Shown here one piece after another: positions 18,501-25,022 of a stretch of DNA of 37,772 bases. A program made the position numbers and the translations under genes. Under the pieces are notes generated by a model. The model was not told where the DNA came from. It searched no databases and saw nothing but the letters and a program-made list of their open reading frames with translations. Positions within the stretch are counted from its first letter, which is position 1. Every line of letters starts with the position of its first letter. Origin of the DNA: Planctomycetota bacterium (GTDB lineage: Bacteria > Planctomycetota > Planctomycetia > Pirellulales > Pirellulaceae); assembly GCA_026692865.1 (NCBI GenBank), contig JAPLNI010000018.1, positions 1 through 37,772 of the forward strand, given 5' to 3'.

Positions 18501-19058
18501 TTGTTCAATATCGTGAAGCCCTTGAAGGCCTTCGGTAACAAAGTCCTGAACCAGCTCGAGGTCGTCGGGTGACACGAAATCGGCATAAGTAATCGTCTCT
18601 GCTCCATCCCCTGAGCCGACGGCGCTAGCCGCGGGTATCTTTCCTGAACTGACAGCAACACTCTCAGGTTGCGGGATGTCGTTCCCCAGCACTCGATTCA
18701 GCTTAGTTATACTCGTTTGATTGAATGACGATTGTCCAAGATCAGGACTTTGAAGCATTTCAACCAGCGTATCCACAGCTCCCAGAACAGCGTCCATTAC
18801 ATCCGAGGTCACTACTCGTTTCCCAGATCGAACTTGATCCAAAAGGGTTTCTGCGAGATGACTCAAGCGAACCAAGTTCTCCAGCCCCATGTAAGAGCCT
18901 GTTCCCTTGATCGAGTGGACCGCACGAAAAACGCGATTGACCAGTTCCCGATCCGCACCGCCATCGGTCTCGAGAGCGAGGAGATCCTTCTCAATGCTTT
19001 CTAATCCCTGGAGACTTTCCGACACAAACTCGGTCATGAGTTCTTGGTCGTCTGTCAT
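15504..19058 (-). CDS. cheA: CheA-type histidine kinase: two Hpt, HATPase, two CheW-like domains, receiver
   Basis: The 1184-aa protein has two Hpt domains, FRAVHSIKG (His48) and FRAIHTIKG (His210), joined by a linker. A P2-like region (about 300-390) and a Pro/Ala-rich linker follow, then the dimerisation and ATPase domains with HLIRNCMDHALE (N box), VQDDGRGI (G1) and SGRGVGMDVV (G2). Two CheW-like domains come next (QFAIPETAISEII; EYFAIPLELVAII), then a receiver with ISDINMPRMDG (Asp1109) and YVIK. This is the ACF/Tfp-type hybrid CheA architecture rather than the five-domain E. coli form. I prefer the ATG at 19058 to the TTG at 19067. It heads an operon with cheW and the Cache-like gene. 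Confidence 0.92.
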   Translation of the reverse strand: MTDDQELMTEFVSESLQGLESIEKDLLALETDGGADRELVNRVFRAVHSIKGTGSYMGLENLVRLSHLAETLLDQVRSGKRVVTSDVMDAVLGAVDTLVEMLQSPDLGQSSFNQTSITKLNRVLGNDIPQPESVAVSSGKIPAASAVGSGDGAETITYADFVSPDDLELVQDFVTEGLQGLHDIEQDLLVLESDGGSDPALVNRIFRAIHTIKGNGGQLKLENLVRVSHLAEAILDRIRTGEMTPTSQVTDSILGAVDVLISMLSTEALGTNYDTVAILAKLQAALDGSNPASAPASEDILSIVTNAWNGRFFVYEIAVNLEKLHGTVDLKEGVVVGLSSVGKILHSSIPITAIDKTTTGFCTIYFETVLETELLTEHFHLDPTGITLLKLQKNKNSKPPIAKPAPSASLAPSATKPNPETPKPATAEKPAPSAPMSGEAKSEAPAGSSRVVSDPKKSEPAASAAKGSANDQTMRVPVHILHELLEWTGTMVMARNQLMNEYNFNGNTAFRTLSQAISGVHETVIETRMQTTGSLFERYRRLVRDLARQLDKEVALHIEGGELELDRSILESFADPLTHLIRNCMDHALETPAEREAAGKNRQGNVYLRSYIQSGEIILEVQDDGRGICANRVCEKAVSKGVINQDEASSMTEHDKVMLVFRAGFSTKDQATDVSGRGVGMDVVRNNIESVGGMIDVQTKVGEGSTFAAILPLAKALVSSSLTKALVVELNNEQFAIPETAISEIIRYDARAKASIVQVDGQKVFQLRDNLVAIVDLSDALSLNQANSINASQFGTDSAVSSSRTSLSTSPDVEKCLVVFQYRKYLFGAVVNSVVGVQEIIVRSTPKLIQNCAVYSGHTVLGTGAVALILDINGLVQRLNLRFTESSSLEATQQANSNNSLSNPSTKQRSSQKMLVFSYAANEYFAIPLELVAIIERITPNDLRMIGQNEYCQLKQETISVMRLDNFLPINKFDSASNDCCLVRAAAVSYPIGILTGPDVSIVEVDDTFETRLNDSKGILGTFLHQDRLIMLLDIYSVFEQHAPDKMAIVPIKTSRARILIAEDSLFFRRLICQYVKCDDWDVEIFNDGLEAWEQLQQEPTRYQLIISDINMPRMDGFEFATNVRDDRRFDNIPMVALTTLSDEHFREKGLSLGFDRYVIKIDKHQIRQTVAECLNIKRQVTKK
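18613..18637. repeat. 25-base GCGCTAGC repeat inside cheA linker
   Basis: A 25-base stretch with the core GGCGCTAGCCGCGGG is identical to 22633-22657. Here it is read on the opposite strand and encodes part of the linker between the two Hpt domains (PAASAVGSGDG). The exact match in two unrelated genes, on opposite coding strands, points to a repeat inserted in coding sequence. Confidence 0.75.
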
Positions 19059-19260
19059 GATGAGCAAGTCCGGGGGTAGAAGTTGCGAGGGAACTGAAAG
19101 TAGCTCGAAGATCGAGGTGCGGAATTATGATCGATGATCAGCGAATCGAACCCGTGCAAAGGTGATAAGTTCGGATAGTTGCAGAGAATTGCACGGGGAG
19201 GGTGATATGAGGGGACCGGGAAAAGCGGTCAGGTAACAAGTAACACTGACTTCTCAACAA

Positions 19261-19358
19261 TGAACTCTGAACTCTGAACTCTGAACTCTGAACTCTGAAC
19301 TCTGAACTCTGAACTCTGAATACTGAATACTGAATACTGAGTACTGAGTACCGAGTAC
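19261..19358. repeat. Heptamer tandem array (TGAACTC to TGAATAC to TGAGTAC)
   Basis: Fourteen head-to-tail heptamers: TGAACTC eight times (19261-19316), TGAATAC three times, TGAGTAC twice and CGAGTAC once. The unit changes stepwise towards the GAGTAC motif that forms separate repeats at 12440, 19822 and 24075. Confidence 0.9.
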
Positions 19359-19409
19359 CGAATTAAATTTATGAAAATTGGGCACTTCTCGTTGAACGCC
19401 ACCGCCGAA

Positions 19410-19545
19410 AACCTCGTTCCCAGGCTCTGCCTTGGAATGCCGTGTTAGAGGATCCGCCTCGTGCGTTGTCGTGGTTGGGTCCGCGTGATTACTGGCAGAG
19501 CGGCAAATCCAGAAGGTTCCGGGCGGAGCCTCAGAACCAGATGGT
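19410..19545. repeat. Dispersed GTTCCCAGGCTCTGCC element
   Basis: CTCGTTCCCAGGCTCTGCC at 19411-19429 is followed by GGATCCGCCTC and, further on, GGGCGGAGCCTC in the opposite sense, the pattern of a degenerate palindromic repeat. From memory, similar elements recur in planctomycete intergenic DNA. No coding function is assigned. Confidence 0.4.
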
Positions 19546-19821
19546 AGCGTTCGCCGAGAAGTAGCGAAAATTATCACTATTCGATAAGAAGCTTCTAGTG
19601 GAACGACTAGCTCTAATCTAAGGACCAGTCGTCGGTCATTAGCCTCAACAAGCAATTCCGGATGTGCAGTGCAAAGGTCTGCAAAGAGCCTGATGGCCAA
19701 TGCTGAGTCGACGAAAGACTGCAATGTTTGAGGTGCATTGACGATATCGCTTGGGCTGTGATTGATTTCATTCCATTCGAAAGCATTCGGATGCTCAAAA
19801 TCGTCTGGCCAACGACTTCGT

Positions 19822-19902
19822 ACTGGTACTCGAAATTCTGAATCAAGTACGAGTACGAGTACGAGTACGAGTACCGTCCTTCGGACTGAGTACGAGTACT
19901 AA
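19822..19902. repeat. GAGTAC hexamer repeat with CCGTCCTTC
   Basis: ACTCGAAATTCTGAATCAAG is followed by four to five copies of the hexamer GTACGA and then CCGTCCTTCGGACTGAGTAC. This is the same composition and order as the repeat at 12440-12505. It lies just upstream of the bilin reductase gene. Confidence 0.7.
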
Positions 19903-19959
19903 GGGGTTGCTGACGACGGCAAGACGTTGATTTCCTTGAATTGCGAGAGGCCTATTCGA

Positions 19960-20802
19960 ATGTTCTTCAACTATCAACTTGATCTCGGATTTCAACAGTT
20001 GATGGGAAATCAGTTCGTCACGCCGACCTATTCCAATGCCTTAGCCAATACCTTAGATAGCGGAGAACGTTCGCTAGCTGAGAATTGCAGTCCCTTTGAA
20101 GCCCTTGCACGTTACACAAGCGATTCGATGCAGTTGCTTCACGCCAACCGAAGCAACCTTAACGAGACCTATGCAAACAAACTTTCAGTGAATGGTCGTT
20201 TTTTGCTTACCTCTCAAGAATGGGATTTGACCGCTCGACGTCGAAGCTTAGCAACACTTCGAATGGTTTATATCAAAGGGCAGAAGACAGCGATCATTAA
20301 TACTTGGATCTTTCCGAAACGATCGGATTTGATGCCGGTCTATGCGGCTGAACTCATTTCGGTCGGCGGAATTCATCGTATCGCATTCGTAGATATTCAA
20401 GTGCCTGGATTGCGCAGTACCGATGTTGAAGAGGTTGAGTTTCTCACCGCACCTTTAGCAACGCGCTTCTCTGTACTTCCTTTCGACGAGCCACCGCCTG
20501 CTTGGGCGACGGATGCTTCACAGGGGAATTTCGCTTTCGCACGTCAGGCCGACGCGTCGTGGACGCCGACGATTCAGGATTGCTACTGCTCGTATCTTGA
20601 GACTTATTTGAACGCGTATGCAACGGGAGCAACCGCTCGTTCGATCGCCAGCTATTCGCCGACTCAAGAAGCCACTTCGCGATTATCGGCCTATCAGCAT
20701 CACCACATGGAACATAGCCCCGGAAGCAAGTTCTTGTCGAACTTGTTTGGACATGAATGGACGCAGTCATTTTTGACAAACTTTGTCTTTGCAAAACCTT
20801 GA
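19960..20802 (+). CDS. Ferredoxin-dependent bilin reductase family protein (PcyA/PebS/HY2-like)
   Basis: Members reduce biliverdin to phycobilins using ferredoxin. The match lies in the family's order of motifs: INTWIFPKRSDLMPVYAAELISVGG is read as the HxxxFPxPxxDLPxFGxDL region, FVDIQ as the next strand, and the C-terminus SKFLSNLFGHEWTQSFLTNF as the conserved FGxEWxxxFIxxFLF segment. Position 88 of PcyA aligns with Asn115, as I recall for PebS; the catalytic Asp105 position is Glu131; the RDPA Asp position is Ser253. The chemistry may thus differ. I start at the ATG at 19960 (GAGAGG upstream), giving 280 aa, rather than the TTG at 19927. It precedes heme oxygenase by seven bases, which strongly supports a bilin role. 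Confidence 0.75.
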   Translation: MFFNYQLDLGFQQLMGNQFVTPTYSNALANTLDSGERSLAENCSPFEALARYTSDSMQLLHANRSNLNETYANKLSVNGRFLLTSQEWDLTARRRSLATLRMVYIKGQKTAIINTWIFPKRSDLMPVYAAELISVGGIHRIAFVDIQVPGLRSTDVEEVEFLTAPLATRFSVLPFDEPPPAWATDASQGNFAFARQADASWTPTIQDCYCSYLETYLNAYATGATARSIASYSPTQEATSRLSAYQHHHMEHSPGSKFLSNLFGHEWTQSFLTNFVFAKP

Positions 20803-20809
20803 GGATGTA

Positions 20810-21475
20810 ATGAGCACAATCAACCGTATTCGATCTGCAATCGCCGAGTCTCATGACAGCATTGAAAAGACCCCGTTCTCGATCGCGATGATGAGCGATT
20901 TCATCAGTGCTTCCGACTACGCACGAGGGCTTTCACAACTTTGGAGAATCCATTGGGCTTTGGAGACCGGAATGAAGTCGTCGGAGGAAGTATCCGACTT
21001 CTTGATAGACGAGATGTGCCGAACCGAAACCATTAAGCGTGACCTTCGATCGCTCAAGTTCTGCACTCATTCGTTCTCGGCGATGAGTCAAACCGATTCG
21101 ATCGTTAAGCAAATAAGCCATTGGGCCAAGCATTCGCCACATGCGTTGATTGGATGCTTGTACATACTGGAGGGCTCGCGAATGGGTTCCTTGGTGATCG
21201 CGCGACCTCTCAGCAAAGCCTTAGGAATTCCATCCGGCGAAATCGCTGGACTGGAGTATCACGTTGAAGGCGCAGCGGGAACACCAGCGCGCGTCCGAGC
21301 ACTCAAAGAGCGTATCGATACAATGCCATTCTCGATCAGCCAAACCTTACACATCGTGGATGGTGCCGTTCAATTTATGAGCATGTTGAATGAACTGTAC
21401 GCCGCGATCCCGGTCGCACAAGCAATCCCTTCATGCCACTTCGATCCAGTTCCTTCCAATTGCCAACGTGTTTGA
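20810..21475 (+). CDS. Heme oxygenase family protein (biliverdin-forming)
   Basis: Heme oxygenase opens heme to biliverdin, CO and iron. The 221-aa product, from the ATG at 20810 with GAGG upstream, begins INRIRSAIAESHDSIEKTPF, where His15 fits the proximal heme ligand. Its distal-helix motif GCLYILEGSRMGS matches the GxxYVxEGSxLGG signature. Helical throughout, soluble, close to the length of bacterial BphO/HO proteins. A longer frame from TTG 20783 overlaps the bilin reductase and is less likely. It and the preceding gene form a two-step biliverdin-to-reduced-bilin unit. Confidence 0.85.
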   Translation: MSTINRIRSAIAESHDSIEKTPFSIAMMSDFISASDYARGLSQLWRIHWALETGMKSSEEVSDFLIDEMCRTETIKRDLRSLKFCTHSFSAMSQTDSIVKQISHWAKHSPHALIGCLYILEGSRMGSLVIARPLSKALGIPSGEIAGLEYHVEGAAGTPARVRALKERIDTMPFSISQTLHIVDGAVQFMSMLNELYAAIPVAQAIPSCHFDPVPSNCQRV

Positions 21476-21522
21476 TACTCAAGGCTCAGGCTCAATAGCA
21501 GCTAAGATTCCCAAATAAATCA

Positions 21523-21547
21523 ACCTCGGTACCGGTGGGCTTGCGCC
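21523..21547 (+). repeat. 25-base GGTACCGGTGGGC block upstream of first V4R gene
   Basis: The block with core CGGTACCGGTGGGCTTGC is identical over 25 bases to 24216-24240. It ends 27 bases before the start codon of the V4R gene at 21575; the other copy ends 29 bases before the second V4R start. A weaker copy at 10318 shows it is also a dispersed repeat. A regulatory role is possible but unproven. Confidence 0.7.
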
Positions 21548-21574
21548 CATCCGCTTTAAATAAGCATCCAAATT

Positions 21575-22351
21575 ATGAGCTCACTCATCACACCCGAAGA
21601 AAAATCGAAGCAATTTGTCGAGATCATGTCTGGGACGCCGGAAGACAAATCGATCATTAGCATTCGCAATGAAAAAGCGGATGGCAAGATTCGCGATCAG
21701 ATTCGAATGACGCCTGGCGTTCAGCCCTACAAACATAACTACTACACCAGCGAGCAGTTCTATAAACGCGATCGTCAAAACGGAATCATTCGAAACGTTT
21801 ACGGGCAACGCGTTTTACGAGTCACCGAAGATTTTATCACGGGGATGCTCGCTGGCTTGGAAGACGAAGTGGGTGAACGTGCGGGAATGGTCATGTATGA
21901 AACTGGCTACGCATGGGGTATGGAAGACATGCGAAATTTTGTCAGGCGATCCCAAGGTGAATTCGAAGTCGACTTCACCAAGATGGGGATGGGCATGATG
22001 TTGGAAACTTGGTGGTGGCCGTTGACAATCGAAGGCTGGGGAACGTGGCAATTCGACTTTCGAGAAGCCAAGCGAGACATGCTGTTCATCGAGCTTTACG
22101 AGTCTGCCGTCGCAAAGACGCTCGGTGATATCGGAGCTGCAGTTTGCTACTTCTACGCTGGATTGTTTGCATCGGTTTTTAGTGTGCTCGCTCGAAAAGA
22201 CTTTGGGTGCGTCGAGATTCAGTGTTACGCGATGGGGGCTGACCATTGCAAATTCCTGATCTCACATGCCGATCGAGTCGACGCGGCCTCGTTCTGGAGA
22301 AGCCAAGGTGCAACGGGTAAAGACATTATGAAAAAGGTAAGAGAAGCGTAA
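21575..22351 (+). CDS. V4R-domain protein (first copy)
   Basis: V4R (4-vinyl reductase) domains are small-molecule-binding domains, first described in BchJ, a tetrapyrrole-pathway protein. The 258-aa product has VTEDFITGMLAGLEDEVGE then MYETGYAWG, aromatic-rich WWWPLTIEGWG, and the C-terminal hallmark CVEIQCYAMGADHCKFLIS with three cysteines. The first 70 residues are a polar extension. It follows heme oxygenase by 99 bases on the same strand. A bilin- or porphyrin-related ligand is attractive from context, but metal or other ligands are possible. A paralogue is at 24270. Confidence 0.75.
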   Translation: MSSLITPEEKSKQFVEIMSGTPEDKSIISIRNEKADGKIRDQIRMTPGVQPYKHNYYTSEQFYKRDRQNGIIRNVYGQRVLRVTEDFITGMLAGLEDEVGERAGMVMYETGYAWGMEDMRNFVRRSQGEFEVDFTKMGMGMMLETWWWPLTIEGWGTWQFDFREAKRDMLFIELYESAVAKTLGDIGAAVCYFYAGLFASVFSVLARKDFGCVEIQCYAMGADHCKFLISHADRVDAASFWRSQGATGKDIMKKVREA

Positions 22352-22410
22352 CGCTCCGAATCCTTCCCAAAAGAACTTTTGAAAATAATCGCATCGTCAA
22401 TCAGTAATTC

Positions 22411-23550
22411 ATGAACATGGCAAGTAATTCAAATAGTCCAACACAGTCCACAACGCAACAAGCGTTAGGACGGGAGTATGCGATCATGCTGGGGGCGCAA
22501 CCTCTCAGCGGCCTTTCTTCGTTGATTAACTGGTCCAATTCTTCATCGCATCAACGTCCCATACTTGAACCCTGGGGACACATTACGACGAGCAACAATC
22601 CAATACCAGTGGCTTTAGCCACCGAAACAACAGAGCCGACGGCGCTAGCCGCGGGTACCGATGTTCCATCAAAACCGCCCGTAACCGAATCAATTAGCGA
22701 AGTTATTGCCCCTGTCGCCACACCAACCATTCAAACTGCGGTTCCAGTACCTGAAGTAGAAGCTGCAGCACCGTTTGTCATTGAACTAGTTGCACCTGCA
22801 CCAGTTATCCCCGCGCCGGTAGCCGTCGAAGCAACCCAACCGACCCCCACTGCGACTAGGAAAGAGCCGCAAGTCACCGAACCAGTCGTTGCTATTCCCA
22901 TTGCCGCTGAAGTTGTGCCAGAGAAAACATTCAAGGGAGAACCAAAGGATGTCGCTCCTGCGGAAGCTGCTTCATTTAAGCAACTGGAGCCAGCACAAGC
23001 CGAACGAGTTGTGGCGGTCACTCCCCCTTCGGTCGTTGAAAATCCAGTGATCCAAGCCCAGGAATCGTCGCAACCTGTCCGGAAAACATTTGAGCCTGAG
23101 GCGCTAGCCGAGATTCAGAAGAGGGCTGTCAAGCAAAGCTTAACGGAGTCGGCTAGCGCCTCAAGCTCAAAGAAAACAGCCCAAGCTCAACCGTCGCTTA
23201 ATCCGAAGCCAACTCCCAAGCCACCGATTGTTACGCCGTCCAATGTGTCGCCGCCTACGAATCGACCGCCCGTGCCGCCACAGCGAGTCGCCGCATCGTC
23301 CATGCCGGATTGGAAGCCTACTGCGAGACCAAATCGACCCACTGATTCGGGTTCAACTGGTGATGAATATTTGCGTCAGCTCGAGCGGCTGATTATCGAA
23401 TTGAACATGGAGTTAGGAATGCGCGATGGGGAATCTCCGTCGCAAGAAACCGATCAAATGAGTCTGCTTGTTCAACGCATGATTGACTTGAACTTGCAAA
23501 ATCTTGCCCTAAAGGAACAGCTCCGCGAAGCTGCTAGTCCCACGTTATGA
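22411..23550 (+). CDS. Pro/Ala/Thr-rich linker-like protein with C-terminal coiled coil
   Basis: The 379-aa protein has no enzymatic motif. Residues 1-60 are polar and may form a short binding segment (REYAIMLGAQPLSGLSSL); about 70-310 are low complexity, rich in Pro, Ala, Val and Thr; the last 60 residues are helical with heptad leucines (LRQLERLIIELNMEL; SLLVQRMIDLNLQNLALKEQL). This suggests a flexible tether or scaffold. Its stop overlaps the next start (ATGA), so it is translationally coupled to the phycobiliprotein-like gene. Two GCTAGC repeats lie inside the low-complexity part. A scaffold for a bilin-protein complex is inference. Confidence 0.6.
   Translation: MNMASNSNSPTQSTTQQALGREYAIMLGAQPLSGLSSLINWSNSSSHQRPILEPWGHITTSNNPIPVALATETTEPTALAAGTDVPSKPPVTESISEVIAPVATPTIQTAVPVPEVEAAAPFVIELVAPAPVIPAPVAVEATQPTPTATRKEPQVTEPVVAIPIAAEVVPEKTFKGEPKDVAPAEAASFKQLEPAQAERVVAVTPPSVVENPVIQAQESSQPVRKTFEPEALAEIQKRAVKQSLTESASASSSKKTAQAQPSLNPKPTPKPPIVTPSNVSPPTNRPPVPPQRVAASSMPDWKPTARPNRPTDSGSTGDEYLRQLERLIIELNMELGMRDGESPSQETDQMSLLVQRMIDLNLQNLALKEQLREAASPTL
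22633..22657. repeat. 25-base GCGCTAGC repeat inside the linker-like gene
   Basis: Identical to 18613-18637 in cheA. Here it is read in the other orientation and encodes EPTALAAGT. It falls in low-complexity coding sequence that tolerates insertion. Confidence 0.75.
23097..23163. repeat. In-gene palindrome TGAGGCGCTAGCCGA, 37-base loop
   Basis: TGAGGCGCTAGCCGA (23097-23111) and its perfect reverse complement (23149-23163) flank a 37-base loop inside the linker-like gene. The arm is the same sequence as in the intergenic palindrome at 28796-28847. The whole unit is in frame and translated. Confidence 0.85.
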
Positions 23551-24044
23551 ACACTCGAATTAATCTGCTCATCCAAGGTAGCGACAGTCGTTATCTGACT
23601 CCTGAAGAGCGTCAGGAAGTTATCGACTACACGAGCGGCTTCGTCGAGCGATTGGCCGTGGTTGCTCAGATCGAAGAGAACGAAGAAGCAGCCGTTCGCT
23701 TCTGCATTGACAACACTCGAAAGCGATATCCCAATTTCGACAAATACCACACAACTGCTTGGGCCAAGGCTTTTCGCGACGTGCAGTTGACGACACGTTA
23801 CATGGCACAAGCGATGCTCCTTGATGAGATCGGAATTCTCGAAGAAAAGCTTTTGTTCTGGCTGCGAACAATTCTTGCTGGACTAAATTTCACGCCCGAG
23901 TTTAACCGCGACACTTATACCTACCTCAAGCAAGGTTTTCGCCAGTCACTGCCACCAGATATCTTCGCCAAATTTGAACCGTTCATGAATCGAACGATCG
24001 AAATCATGTCCGACTTCCCGATGCCAGCTACACCGGCAGTGTAG
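23547..24044 (+). CDS. Single-domain phycobiliprotein-like protein
   Basis: Phycobiliproteins are globin-fold proteins whose bilin is held by Cys84 in CxRDxxxxLR. The 165-aa length is that of one subunit. AFRDVQLTTRYMAQAML (75-91) aligns with that motif: Arg77-Asp78 kept, Ala75 where Cys should be. The following LEEKLLFWLRTILAG and YLKQGFRQSLP fit helices F to H. The only cysteine is Cys53, elsewhere in the fold, so a bilin would be held non-covalently or not at all. Translationally coupled to the linker-like gene. Downstream units in the 798-aa protein share the pattern. Probably soluble. Confidence 0.65.
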   Translation: MNTRINLLIQGSDSRYLTPEERQEVIDYTSGFVERLAVVAQIEENEEAAVRFCIDNTRKRYPNFDKYHTTAWAKAFRDVQLTTRYMAQAMLLDEIGILEEKLLFWLRTILAGLNFTPEFNRDTYTYLKQGFRQSLPPDIFAKFEPFMNRTIEIMSDFPMPATPAV

Positions 24045-24074
24045 GCGAAGCAAGAACATAACCCTTATTCGTAG

Positions 24075-24145
24075 TCGCACTCGTACTCAGCCGAAGGCGG
24101 TGCTCGTACTCGATGTGATAGATTCGAGTACGAGTACGAATAGGG
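24075..24145. repeat. GAGTAC-type inverted repeat
   Basis: CACTCGTACTCAGCCGAAGG and CTCGTACTCG are followed by CGAGTACGAGTACGAATAGG in opposite sense, making a long imperfect hairpin. Same family as 12440 and 19822. It lies in the spacer between the phycobiliprotein-like gene and the second V4R gene and could weaken read-through. Confidence 0.6.
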
Positions 24146-24215
24146 GTGTTTTGGTAGCGTCACGGCGCGAGCCGTACGGTGAGTCGCCTAACAAACAAAA
24201 CTTATTAACCAATCC

Positions 24216-24240
24216 ACCTCGGTACCGGTGGGCTTGCGCC
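24216..24240 (+). repeat. 25-base GGTACCGGTGGGC block upstream of second V4R gene
   Basis: Identical over 25 bases to 21523-21547 and at nearly the same distance from a V4R start codon. Confidence 0.7.
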
Positions 24241-24269
24241 AAGCCGCTTCCATGGATTAAAAAACAATT

Positions 24270-24923
24270 ATGACAATTACAGCCGATTTAGAATTCAAAA
24301 CCTACTACGTCGAGAAACTCTACATTACGGCGAATGTCGAGACTGGGATGATTTACAATCGTTCGGGAAGACGCATGATCGCTTTAACAAATGACTTTCT
24401 CATCGGAATGCATCGAGCCTTAGAAAAAGAATGCGGCGACAAGGTCGAGAAAGTCCTGCATCACTGTGGTCGCAAGTGGGGCGTGAATTTTGGAAAAGGT
24501 TTGGATGCCGAGTGGTCCCAATTCTACGAGCAGCCTGCAAAGGACTTTCCGCTCGCGTTTTTTCAAGGCCTGTTGATGCAAGAGTTTGGTCACAACGGCT
24601 GGGGGATATTACAGATGCACTATGAGCACATGGACAAGGGAGTTGTCTGGCTCTCCTTGCGGGGGGCCATTATGGCAGACATCCGAAGCGACAATGGGAA
24701 GTATCCCGCAGACGCTCTTACCGGCGGTATTCTGGCAGGGCTGTTCACTCATTTCCTCGGTCGCGATGTCGATTCCATTCAGTCGCATGTCGCCGACGCG
24801 TGTACGAAACCAAGCTGCTTCATACTATCCGATCCCAAACGAATCGAATCTGTGCAAAACGCAGGAACCGTCGGAAAGAGTCATCAGCAGATTCTCGATA
24901 TGTTATTAGCTAGTGCTTTGTAA
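24270..24923 (+). CDS. V4R-like protein (second copy)
   Basis: The 217-aa product is a paralogue of the V4R protein at 21575. It has IYNRSGRRMIALTNDFLIGMH read against IIRNVYGQRVLRVTEDFITGM, then VLHHCGRKWG against VMYETGYAWG, and ends with GLFTHFLGRDVDSIQ and CTKPSCFILSD against the CVEIQCY..DHCKFLIS hallmark. Two of the three C-terminal cysteines are kept (CTKPSC), with different spacing. It lacks the 70-residue N-terminal extension. It lies between the two phycobiliprotein-like genes. Ligand unknown; a tetrapyrrole is suggested only by context. Confidence 0.65.
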   Translation: MTITADLEFKTYYVEKLYITANVETGMIYNRSGRRMIALTNDFLIGMHRALEKECGDKVEKVLHHCGRKWGVNFGKGLDAEWSQFYEQPAKDFPLAFFQGLLMQEFGHNGWGILQMHYEHMDKGVVWLSLRGAIMADIRSDNGKYPADALTGGILAGLFTHFLGRDVDSIQSHVADACTKPSCFILSDPKRIESVQNAGTVGKSHQQILDMLLASAL

Positions 24924-25022
24924 ATCGATAAGAAGCGGATTTGTTCAATCAGTTCAACCTTGTTTTCATTCATTGAATTCAACTCACAATCAACTCCATT
25001 AGGTTCAAAATCAGGTAATCCC

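Larger units (their letters stand above)
19059..19959. other. Repeat-rich spacer between cheA and the bilin operon
   Basis: About 900 bases separate the divergent cheA and bilin reductase genes. It holds a heptamer tandem array, a dispersed palindromic element and a GAGTAC repeat. A minus-strand frame at 19254-19724 runs through the heptamers and the element and has no family signature, so I do not call it. Both promoters should lie here. Confidence 0.5.

Noticed and set aside
19261-19358. CRISPR array
   Set aside because: Repeats are seven bases, contiguous and without spacers.
19254-19724. 156-codon minus-strand frame
   Set aside because: Its C-terminal third is translated heptamer repeat and its middle is a dispersed element; no family signature, so more likely repeat DNA than a gene.
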